Part shown: piece by piece, positions 8,556 to 22,921 of the stretch | How the letters are laid out: each line of letters opens with the position of its first letter | Position numbering within the stretch: position 1 is the stretch's first letter | Assembly: GCF_014649755.1 (NCBI RefSeq) | Contig: NZ_BMTQ01000009.1 | Span: forward strand, 62,001 to 126,000 | Direction: 5' to 3' | DNA length: 64,000 nt | From: Streptomyces litmocidini | GTDB taxonomy: Bacteria; Actinomycetota; Actinomycetes; Streptomycetales; Streptomycetaceae | Made by a program: the position numbers and the translations under genes | The notes under the pieces: generated by a model | Database searches by the model: none | What the model saw: the letters and a program-made list of their open reading frames with translations, nothing else | Told to the model about the DNA's origin: nothing

Positions 8556-9010
8556 ATGCCGAAAGCCCCATCGAGGGCCCGCGGCGCCTCAGGTCCTGGC
8601 TGACCGGACGCAGCGTCCGCGGTCACCGTCGTGGTGGCGGTGCTGCCGCTCGCCGCCTCCGCCCACGCTGCGGGCGGCAAGGCGGTGTCCTCCGGCGCCA
8701 CTGCGGTCACCGAGCGGCCAAGTCGCTGGTGACCGGCATCACCGCCGACCACGGCCACACGCCCGGCGGAGGTCACGGCGGAAACATCCCGCCGAGCGCC
8801 AGACGTTCGTCATCGCCAAGGGCACCGGCTTCGCCCCGGGTTCGGTCCGCTACGACGCCGAGGTCACCGACATCGCCCCGACGGTCCTCTGCCACCGGGG
8901 GAGTACCCCCGCCCCGGCCTGGCAGCTCGACGGCAAGCCGATCGGCACCCTCACGCCCGACGCCTTCGACGCCTTGCGTCCCTCCCTGAGCACCCGGGCC
9001 GATGAACTCG
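8556..9010 (+). pseudogene. Eroded gene for a small secreted protein
   Basis: From ATG 8556 the frame reads MPKAPSRARGASGPG, hits a stop, then continues in frame with an export-signal-like stretch (AVTVVVAVLPLAASAHA) and GGKAVSSGATAVTE before a second stop. Further on, a different frame gives well-composed sequence: GTGFAPGSVRYDAEVTDIA and PAWQLDGKPIGTLTPDAFDA (about 8805-8960). An in-frame stop plus at least one frameshift indicates a decayed secreted protein. I do not recognise the family. About 250 bases before it (8309-8555) hold nothing I can name. Confidence 0.5.
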
Positions 9011-9081
9011 CCTTGCCCTCAAGAGCCCCGTCTCCGGGTGCCCACGGTGAAGGGGCGGCTTCACCGTGGGCCGACGCGCGT

Positions 9082-9252
9082 TCAGGACGCGTGTGCCTCG
9101 ATCCAGGTGAGGCAGGACGCGCGGGAGTCCTCCTCGTGGACGACCCTCCAGCCGTCCGGGACCTCGATGCCGACCGGCCACAGGGAGTGCTCGGCGCGGT
9201 CGTTGCGGAGGACGGCATACGTGCGGTCCTCGCTGTCGAAGGGGTTGGTCAT
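9082..9252 (-). CDS. mbtH-like: MbtH-like NRPS accessory protein (short form)
   Basis: The 56-residue protein starts MTNPFDSEDRTYAVLRNDR and carries the MbtH core EHSLWPVGIEVPDGW, the surface that binds and activates NRPS adenylation domains. Family members usually run to 62-75 residues and end with a WTDxRP motif. This one stops after CLTWIEAHAS, so that C-terminal motif is missing. The start has AGGAG 7 bases upstream. It is the last gene of a leftward operon with the exporter permease (24-base gap) and ATPase. It is the only MbtH in the window, so it presumably serves all eight A domains. Whether the truncated form works is uncertain. Confidence 0.9.
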   Translation of the reverse strand: MTNPFDSEDRTYAVLRNDRAEHSLWPVGIEVPDGWRVVHEEDSRASCLTWIEAHAS

Positions 9253-9276
9253 CGTGCGCTCCTGTCGGTGGCTCGG

Positions 9277-10116
9277 TCAGTCGAAGAGGCGGCGGCTCAT
9301 CCCGCGTACGGCGAGGAACCACGCGGCGACGGTGAAGGCGGCGAGTACCGCCAGGTGCAGCAGGTCCACGGCGCCGAGCGTGCCGAACGCGGCGTGCCGG
9401 ACGAGCTGCATGCAGTGGTGGATGGGGTTGACCGCCGCGACGACCTGCACCCAGCCGGCCAGCCCCGTCAGCGGGAAGAAGACCCCGGCGGCCATCACCA
9501 GCGGGGTGAGCACGCCCGACACGACGAGCCGCAACCAGTCGATGGCCGGGACCAGGGTGGAGACCCACATCCCGCACAGGGCGAACGCCAGCCCCGCCAT
9601 CAGCGTGATCAGCGGCACGAGCAGCAGCGACGGGGTGAACGGCAGACCGATCGCGACCGTGACGAGCAGCGGTACCGAGCTGTACGCGGACGACTTGACG
9701 GCGATCCACGACGCCTCGGCCGTGACCAGCTCCCACACGTCGACGGGGCGGCTCAGCACCGCGTCGTACAGGTGCTGGTAGCAGCGCCTGTTGTAGCTCT
9801 CGAACATGCCCGCGAAGGCGGAGGCGAAGAGGACCGAGGTCACCACCATGCCGATGCCCAGGAACTGCGGGTACGGGCGGCCCTCGGCGGAGTCGACCAG
9901 GCGGCCGAAGCCCAGCCCGAAACCGGCCATGTAGACCAGGGGTTCGACCAGCGAGCCGAAGGTGATCGCCGGCCAGTAGCGTTTGAACAGCAGGAGTTCC
10001 CGCAGCCACACGGCGCGCAGCGACGGCATCAGCGCCGGGGCGGCCGGTGGGCCGCCCTCGGACACGGGCGCGCCGGCCGGCGGCCGCGCGGGTGGAGCCG
10101 GTGCGGCCCTCGACAT
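9277..10116 (-). CDS. ABC-2 type transporter permease (DrrB/NodJ-like)
   Basis: This 279-residue membrane protein has a Pro/Ala-rich cytoplasmic leader and about six hydrophobic segments. It contains FGSLVEPLVYMAGFGLGFG near the first helix, AGMFESYNRRCYQHLYDAVL on the following loop, and a C-terminal NPIHHCMQLVRHAAFG segment, all typical of ABC-2 drug or polysaccharide exporters. The start MSRAAP was chosen for the AAGGGA upstream; longer in-frame starts lack a site. It is paired with the upstream ATPase gene (150-base gap) and followed closely by mbtH. It is the likely exporter, and possibly self-resistance factor, for the cluster's product. Confidence 0.9.
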   Translation of the reverse strand: MSRAAPAPPARPPAGAPVSEGGPPAAPALMPSLRAVWLRELLLFKRYWPAITFGSLVEPLVYMAGFGLGFGRLVDSAEGRPYPQFLGIGMVVTSVLFASAFAGMFESYNRRCYQHLYDAVLSRPVDVWELVTAEASWIAVKSSAYSSVPLLVTVAIGLPFTPSLLLVPLITLMAGLAFALCGMWVSTLVPAIDWLRLVVSGVLTPLVMAAGVFFPLTGLAGWVQVVAAVNPIHHCMQLVRHAAFGTLGAVDLLHLAVLAAFTVAAWFLAVRGMSRRLFD

Positions 10117-10266
10117 GGAGTGGGTCCCTTCTGGTCGGCCAGGATCGGCGAACGGCTGCCGCCGCGTGGAGGAGGACAGGGCGCCCGCCGGCACCGGGGC
10201 CGGAACGGCGCCGCGCACCGGCGGGGTGCCGGTGGAGCGCCGCGGGAGGAGCGGCGGGCCTCCGGG

Positions 10267-11178
10267 TCAGACGAACAGCTCGCCCGTCAGCATCACGAAG
10301 ACGTCCTCCAGGGTCGTCGGCCGCAGCACGTCCGGCGCGCCCAGCTCGGCGCGCAGCGACTCGGGCATCGTCTCGGCGCGGAGCACCGACACCGACAGGC
10401 CGGTGCGCCTGCTGGTGAGCCCCGCCCCCGTCACGAGCGCCTCCACCTCCGTACGGCGGGAGGCGTCCCCGCGGTACTCGGCGGCCTGCGCCCCGGCGTG
10501 GGCGCGCAGCAACTCGGCCGGGGTGCCCCGGGCGATCAGCCGGCCCGCGAAGACGATGGCGACCTCGTCGGCGAGGCGCTCCGCCTCCTCGATGTAGTGC
10601 GTGGACATCAGCACCGTCGTGCCGGTCTCGCGCAGCGCCTCGATGACGTCCCACAGGTCCTGGCGGATCTGCGGGTCCAGGCCCACGGTCGGCTCGTCGA
10701 GGAGCAGCAGCCGCGGGGACGTGAGGATGCCCCGCGCGAGGAGCAGTCTGCGCCGCATGCCGCCGGACAGCGCCTCGACGCGGCTGTCCGCCCGGTCCGT
10801 GAGGCGCACCGCCGCCAGTGCCCGGTCCACCGCCGCGCCGCACTCGGCGGGCGGCAGGGCGCTGAAACGGGCGAACACCTCCAGGTTCTGACGGACGGTC
10901 AGCTCGATGTCGAGGTTGTCCTCCTGCGGAACGACGCCGAGCAGCGAGCGGACCCGCCGTGACGCCGCGGGCATGGCGTGCCCCAGCACCTCGACCGTGC
11001 CGCCGGTGGCCCGGCTCTGCCCGGTGATCAGGCGCATGGTGGTGGACTTGCCGGCGCCGTTCGGTCCCAGCAGTCCGAAGAACCGGCCCGGGAGAACCTC
11101 CAGATCGAGCCCGTCGAGGGCGTTCGCCGTGCCGTAGGTCTTCACGACGTCCTGGAAATGGACTACGGGGATGCTCAC
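10267..11178 (-). CDS. ABC transporter ATP-binding protein (DrrA/NodI-like)
   Basis: The 303-residue ATPase has Walker A (GPNGAGKSTT), a Q-loop near VVPQEDN, the signature LSGGMRRRLLLARG, Walker B (LLLLDEPTVGLDP) and the H-loop MSTHYIEEAE. Its C-terminal extension, including TTLEDVFVMLTG, is characteristic of daunorubicin-resistance DrrA-type exporters. GTG 11178 has GGGGGA 8 bases upstream; upstream ATGs in the same frame lack a site. It should energise the ABC-2 permease encoded next. The operon diverges from the M28 peptidase gene. Confidence 0.92.
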   Translation of the reverse strand: MSIPVVHFQDVVKTYGTANALDGLDLEVLPGRFFGLLGPNGAGKSTTMRLITGQSRATGGTVEVLGHAMPAASRRVRSLLGVVPQEDNLDIELTVRQNLEVFARFSALPPAECGAAVDRALAAVRLTDRADSRVEALSGGMRRRLLLARGILTSPRLLLLDEPTVGLDPQIRQDLWDVIEALRETGTTVLMSTHYIEEAERLADEVAIVFAGRLIARGTPAELLRAHAGAQAAEYRGDASRRTEVEALVTGAGLTSRRTGLSVSVLRAETMPESLRAELGAPDVLRPTTLEDVFVMLTGELFV

Positions 11179-11305
11179 CCGTGAATTCCCCCTTTGAAAA
11201 CGTGGTGCGGCCCCGGGGCGCAGTGGCGTCATCCCAGGTGCATCGGCCATCCAACCGCAGGTGAAGCCCTTTTGTGAACCCCTTTCAACTCCCTTTGATC
11301 ACTGA

Positions 11306-11360
11306 TAGGTTTCGAATCGATCAAGCCCCCACGAGGGCGCTTCGTCGATTCCGGGGGCTT
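11306..11360 (+). promoter_or_regulatory. Promoter -10 box and structured leader of the M28 peptidase gene
   Basis: A Streptomyces-like -10 box TAGGTT (11306-11311) has a weak -35 candidate TTTCAA at 11283-11288 (17-base spacer). Between it and ATG 11362 are two interleaved complementary pairs: GAATCGA (11314-11320) with TCGATTC (11345-11351), and AAGCCCCC (11323-11330) with GGGGGCTT (11353-11360). They could form a pseudoknot or compete. The second pair covers the only purine-rich ribosome site. Confidence 0.45.
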
Positions 11361-11361
11361 C

Positions 11362-13698
11362 ATGAGGTCGCGCGTATACGCGCTCGTCGCTGTTCTGCTG
11401 CTCGTACTGACCGCCGTCGGCAGCGCGATTCTCGTGTCCGCCGTCCCGGCGCCCGTACGCGCCGATGCGGCACCCTCCGACTTCTCCGCCGAACGCGCCC
11501 GGGTCCACGTTCCGCATTTCGCGCGGGCCCCGCATCCCTCCGGAACGCCGGAAGCCGAAGCCGTAAGGGCTTATGTGCGGGGGCAGTTGACGCGCCTGGG
11601 ACTGACACCCGTGCAGAGCGAGGCGACGGAGGTGCTGCCCGGCCGGAACTCCTCGCACCTCGCCGGGCGCGTCCACAACATCACCGCCACCATCAAGGGG
11701 ACCTCCTCCACGGGCGGGCTGCTGCTGGTCGCCCACACCGACTCCGTCCCCACCGGTCCCGGCGCCTCCGACGACGGCCTCGGCGTGGCGTCCCTGCTGG
11801 AGATCGCCCGCGTCCTGACCGAGGGGCCCCGCCCCCGCAACGACGTGGTGGTGCTCCTCACCGACATGGAGGAGACCGGCCAGCTCGGCGCCCGCTCCTA
11901 CCTGCGGAGCCTCGGAGCGGCCGCCCGGGAGCCGCACGTCGTCGTCAACCTGGAGGCCCGGGGCACCAGCGGACGCGCCGTCATGTTCGAGACGGGCGCC
12001 CACAGCGCGGCCCTGGCCGACGCCCTCGCCGACGCCCCGCCCGTGGCCACCTCCCTGTCCGACGAGGTCTACCGGCTGCTGCCGCACGACACCGACCTGA
12101 CCCCGCTGCGCGCCGCCGGCATGACCGGGCTGAACTTCGCCGTCATCGGCGGCAGCGCCCGCTACCACGGGCCCGGCGACGACGCCGCCCACCTCGACCC
12201 GGGCAGCCTCCAGGACCTCGGCGACACCACCCTGTCCGCGGTGCGCGCCCTGTCCGCGGCGGACCTCCGGGAGGTCACCGAGGCACCCGAGGCGACCTGG
12301 TTCAACGTGGGCCCGCTGCTCGTCCGCTACCCCGCCGGGGCGGTGCTGCCGCTGGCCCTGCTGGCGCCCGCCGCGCTCGCCGCGGCCGCCTGGTACGCCC
12401 GCCGTCGCCGCGCCCTGCGCGTCCGTGCCGTCGTACGGACCGCGCTGACCTTCCCGCTCACCCTCGCCGCGGCCGCCGCGCTCGGCTGGGCCGCCTGGCA
12501 GGGCCTGCTGCTGCTCCGCCCCGACTACGCCCTGTTCCACCTCGGCGACCCGTACCGCACCGGCCCGGCCGTCGCCGGACTGCTGCTGCTCACCGCCACG
12601 GTGACCGGGCTGTGGGCCGTGTGGACGGCGCGGCCGGCCCGGGGCTCCGCGACGGAGGCGGCCGTCGGCGTCCTCGTGTGGCCCGCGCTGCTGGCCGTGC
12701 CCGTCGCCGTGCTGCTGCCCGGCGCCGCGTACGTGTTCACGTGGACGGCCCTCGGCGGGGCCGCCGGTCTGCTCCTCGCCGTCCGCGCCCCGCAGGACTC
12801 GCCGTGGGGAGCGGCCGCCCTCGCGCTGGGCGGGCTGCCCGGCGTCGCGGTCACCGCCCCGCTGGTCGTGCTGCTCTTCCCGACCCTCGGGCTGGCCTCC
12901 GCCGCGGCGCCGCTCGTCCTGGCGGCCCTCGGCCTCGCCGTACCGGCCCTCCTCGCGGCCCTGCTGCTGCGGACCGCCCCGCGCCGGAGGGTCGTCGCGG
13001 TCGGCGCGGCCGTCGCGGTCACCGGGACGGCGCTCGTCGGCGCCAACGCCCTCACCGGCCGCGCCGACGCCGAGCACCCCCGGCCCGTCAGCCTCATGTA
13101 CGCGCTCGACGCCGACCGGGGCCGCGCCTACTGGGTGTCCGAGGACGCCGACGCGCACCCGTGGGTCACCGCCCACACCGGCACCTCCCGCACCGACGCG
13201 CTGGAGGCGTGGTCGCCCGCCCTCGCCGCCCCGCCCGGCGGCCTCCTGGCGGGCGAGGCGCCGGTCGCCCCCGTCTCCCGGCCGGAGGTCACGACCGTCT
13301 CCGACACGCGCAGCGGCGCCACCCGGACCGTACGCCTCTCCGTGAAGGCCGCGAACGGCACGCCCGTCCTGCTCGCCCTGTACGTCGACACCTCCGCCAC
13401 CGAGGTCGTCGGCGCCCGCCTGAACGACGCGCCCGCCGGGACGCAGGACCTGCCCGGCGGGGAGAACCGTCCGCACGCCGGCTCGCCGTGGAAGTGGGGG
13501 CTGCTGTTCGCCGCACCCTCGCCGGGCGGCCACGAGGTGACCCTCACCGTCCGGGGCGGCAAGCCCCTGCGGGTGCTCGTCATGACGCAGGACGCGGGGC
13601 TCCCCGAGCGGGCGCTGAGACGGCCGCGCCCCGAGGACCTCACCTGGCTCCCCGACGCGGCGGGACTCTCCTTCGCGAGCCGCGTCCACACCGTCTGA
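11362..13698 (+). CDS. Membrane-anchored M28 family metallopeptidase
   Basis: This 778-residue protein has an N-terminal signal anchor (residues 4-27) and an extracytoplasmic M28 peptidase domain (about 45-310). Likely zinc ligands are H125 and D127 (HTDS), D137/D138 (SDDG), E171/E172 (MEETGQLG), E198 (LEARG) and H269 (YHGPGDD). Several membrane helices follow (about 320-545), then a soluble C-terminal domain. The layout resembles ER-type and vacuolar M28 aminopeptidases. It diverges from the exporter operon and sits beside the terminal NRPS gene. That position suggests trimming of an exported peptide or precursor, or self-protection, but a general peptidase role is possible. ATG 11362 lies against a GGGGG ribosome site held in a possible RNA structure. 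Confidence 0.85.
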   Translation: MRSRVYALVAVLLLVLTAVGSAILVSAVPAPVRADAAPSDFSAERARVHVPHFARAPHPSGTPEAEAVRAYVRGQLTRLGLTPVQSEATEVLPGRNSSHLAGRVHNITATIKGTSSTGGLLLVAHTDSVPTGPGASDDGLGVASLLEIARVLTEGPRPRNDVVVLLTDMEETGQLGARSYLRSLGAAAREPHVVVNLEARGTSGRAVMFETGAHSAALADALADAPPVATSLSDEVYRLLPHDTDLTPLRAAGMTGLNFAVIGGSARYHGPGDDAAHLDPGSLQDLGDTTLSAVRALSAADLREVTEAPEATWFNVGPLLVRYPAGAVLPLALLAPAALAAAAWYARRRRALRVRAVVRTALTFPLTLAAAAALGWAAWQGLLLLRPDYALFHLGDPYRTGPAVAGLLLLTATVTGLWAVWTARPARGSATEAAVGVLVWPALLAVPVAVLLPGAAYVFTWTALGGAAGLLLAVRAPQDSPWGAAALALGGLPGVAVTAPLVVLLFPTLGLASAAAPLVLAALGLAVPALLAALLLRTAPRRRVVAVGAAVAVTGTALVGANALTGRADAEHPRPVSLMYALDADRGRAYWVSEDADAHPWVTAHTGTSRTDALEAWSPALAAPPGGLLAGEAPVAPVSRPEVTTVSDTRSGATRTVRLSVKAANGTPVLLALYVDTSATEVVGARLNDAPAGTQDLPGGENRPHAGSPWKWGLLFAAPSPGGHEVTLTVRGGKPLRVLVMTQDAGLPERALRRPRPEDLTWLPDAAGLSFASRVHTV

Positions 13699-13765
13699 GC
13701 ACCGGCTGCCCGCTCCCGCACCACCGACGACACCCCTTTGCCCGCCACGACAGAAACGAGTCCCC

Positions 13766-14266
13766 ATGACCTCCTCCGTCCCGCACGGCGCCGACCGGGT
13801 CGAGAAGCCGGAGACCCCGCGCATCCGCCGGGCGACCGCCGCCGACGGCGAGGCCGTCACCGCGGTCTTCCTCGCCTCCCGGACCGCCACCATGCCGTAC
13901 CTGCCGCGCCTCTACAGCGACGAGCAGACCCGCGCGTGGATCGAGGCCGTCGTCCTGCCCGACACCACCGTCTGGGTGGCCGAACTGGGCGACCCGACGG
14001 AGATCGTCGGCTTCGCCTCCCTCGACGGCACCGTCCTCGACCACCTGTACCTGCACCCCGACGTACGGCGCCGGGGCATCGGCACGGCACTGCTGGAGAC
14101 CGTGCGGGAGGCGTCACCGGAGAAGCTGTCCCTCCACGTCTTCCAGCGGAACACCGAGGCCCGCGCCTTCTACGAGCGGCACGGCTTCACCGCGGGCGAG
14201 CTGAACGACGGCAGCCGCAACGAGGAGAACGAGCCCGACGTGACGTACCACTGGACCGCCGGCTGA
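13766..14266 (+). CDS. GNAT family N-acetyltransferase
   Basis: The 166-residue protein has the GNAT fold: RIRRATAADGEAVTAVF near the N-terminus, the DHLYLHPDVRRRGIGTALL strand-helix with the acetyl-CoA-binding RRRGIG loop (about 92-110), and the C-terminal NTEARAFYERHGF motif. It transfers an acyl group from CoA to an amine of unknown identity. It lies 67 bases after the peptidase gene and before the terminal NRPS. Product modification or self-resistance by acetylation are reasonable possibilities, but the family is too broad to decide. Confidence 0.85.
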   Translation: MTSSVPHGADRVEKPETPRIRRATAADGEAVTAVFLASRTATMPYLPRLYSDEQTRAWIEAVVLPDTTVWVAELGDPTEIVGFASLDGTVLDHLYLHPDVRRRGIGTALLETVREASPEKLSLHVFQRNTEARAFYERHGFTAGELNDGSRNEENEPDVTYHWTAG

Positions 14267-14380
14267 CCGCTCCCCGGCCCGCCCCGGCGCCGCCGAGCAC
14301 CACGGGGGCGCCAGGGCACCACCCGCATCACGGCACCACCCGCGCCACCAAGCATCACCAGCGCCACGTGTTACCAGCAA

Positions 14381-14436
14381 GCACCACGCACCACGCGCCA
14401 CGCACCACCAGCACCACGCACCACGCACCACCACGA
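14381..14436. repeat. Short CACCACG-type direct repeats before the NRPS gene
   Basis: Degenerate GCACCACGCACCA-like units recur several times, with looser CACCA units extending back to about 14290. The stretch lies in the 241-base gap between the GNAT gene and the NRPS gene. It lacks the spacer regularity of a CRISPR and looks like simple-sequence expansion. Confidence 0.5.
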
Positions 14437-14507
14437 CGCAGACCCATCGCAACGGCCTGACGCGGCAGCCCCCAGGGGCCGTCCGCGTCCACGGGGAGGA
14501 ACAGCAA

Positions 14508-21800
<7,293 letters not shown>

Positions 21801-21853
21801 CCCGCCGCCGCGCCGCCCGCCCCGGCCGCCCGGCCGGTCCCCGGGGCGTCCCG

Positions 21854-21916
21854 CGCCCGGCGCCCGGAGGCACCGCGCCCCGGGCGGGAGGCGCGGCGGC
21901 CGCCGGGCGCCGGGCG
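21854..21916. terminator. Stem between the convergent NRPS and thioesterase genes
   Basis: A perfect 14-bp complementary pair (21854-21867 with 21903-21916) flanks a 35-base GC-rich loop in the 122-base gap between two convergent genes. It could act as a bidirectional terminator. The long loop and extreme GC content lower confidence. Confidence 0.4.
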
Positions 21917-21922
21917 ACCGGC

Positions 21923-22699
21923 TCAGCCGGCCGCGCCGGCGTGCTCCTCCGCGGCACCGGCGATCTCCTCCATGACCGCGTCGACCTCGTCGTGGAGGAA
22001 GAAGTGGTCGCCGGGGAGTATCCGCCGGCGGAACCCGCCCGCGGTCACCGAGCGCCAGCCGTCGATCCACTCCGGTCCGGAGAGCCGGTCGCCGTCACCG
22101 CCGAGCGCCACCACGGGGCACGGCAGCACCGTCGGCCGGACCGCCTCCATGTACCGGGAGAGCAGCCCCAGGTCCGCACGCATCACGGGCAGCAGCATCG
22201 CGAGCAACTCCCGGTGCTCCAGGATCTCGGCGGGCGTGCCGCCGAGTTCGACGATGCCCTTCAGCAGTTCGTCGTCGTCGCGGTCGTGCAGGGGCATCGC
22301 CACGGGCGAGCCGGGGGGACGGCACCCGGACACCACCAGGGTGCGCGGCAGCGGACGGCCCCCGGCCACCAGGCGGCGGGTCGTCTCGTACGCGATCTGG
22401 GCGCCCATGCTGTGCCCGAACAGCAGGAACGGCTCCCGCTCCGGCCGCGCCTCCAGCACCGACAGGACGCCGTCCACCACCTCCTCCATGGAGGCGGGCA
22501 GCGGCTCGGCCATGCGGGTGCCGCGGCCCGGCAGCTCCACCGGCACGAAGTCGAGCCCCGGCACCTGCCGGGAGCGCGCCCAGGCCAGGTACGAGCCCGC
22601 CGAGCCGCCGGCGTGCGGGAGGCAGTAGACCCGCACCGCTCCCATGCCGCCGTCGGTGACGGGGTCGGAGTCCCAAGGGGTCCATCGGTTGCGCGTCAC
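21923..22699 (-). CDS. Type II thioesterase
   Basis: The 258-residue alpha/beta hydrolase has the type II thioesterase signatures YCLPHAGGSAGSY (near 25-37), ELPGRGTR, GHSMGA with nucleophile Ser97, and the C-terminal GDHFFLHDE carrying the catalytic His. These enzymes strip wrong or stalled acyl groups from NRPS/PKS carrier domains. GTG 22699 gives a protein starting TRNRWTPWDSD, the normal family N-terminus; a longer in-frame ATG at 22804 adds unrelated sequence. It is convergent with the terminal NRPS gene and divergent from the asparagine synthetase-like gene. Confidence 0.92.
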   Translation of the reverse strand: MTRNRWTPWDSDPVTDGGMGAVRVYCLPHAGGSAGSYLAWARSRQVPGLDFVPVELPGRGTRMAEPLPASMEEVVDGVLSVLEARPEREPFLLFGHSMGAQIAYETTRRLVAGGRPLPRTLVVSGCRPPGSPVAMPLHDRDDDELLKGIVELGGTPAEILEHRELLAMLLPVMRADLGLLSRYMEAVRPTVLPCPVVALGGDGDRLSGPEWIDGWRSVTAGGFRRRILPGDHFFLHDEVDAVMEEIAGAAEEHAGAAG

Positions 22700-22840
22700 T
22701 GCGTTCTGCCCTTCTGTCCTGGAGGAGTTTCCGAGCCGTCTCGGGGCTCGTATGGAGACCTTATTCAGGAATTCGTCCGGCGGACCAGTCCGACGGCCCG
22801 TCAAAGCCCCTGACCACGAAGGATGATGAATAAATTTCTG

Positions 22841-22869
22841 TTGACCCGATCATTTTGGTGGGCTAGCGT
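22841..22869 (+). promoter_or_regulatory. Promoter for the main biosynthetic operon
   Basis: TTGACC (22841-22846) and TAGCGT (22864-22869) are 17 bases apart, close to the vegetative sigma-factor consensus. The predicted start near 22876 leaves about 45 bases before GTG 22922. This is the best promoter visible ahead of the long rightward gene run. Confidence 0.7.
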
Positions 22870-22921
22870 GGCACTCGCGTCCGGAAGTGCCGTGCGGATG
22901 TGAAACGGGGATTTTTCCAAC

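Noticed and set aside
14290..14440. CACCA-rich repeats considered as a CRISPR array
   Set aside because: The units are short and irregular, there are no uniform spacers, and no cas genes are nearby.
22776..22804. Leftward promoter for the type II thioesterase gene
   Set aside because: TTGACG is present on the minus strand, but at 17-base spacing the -10 position reads GCCGGA, which is not convincing.
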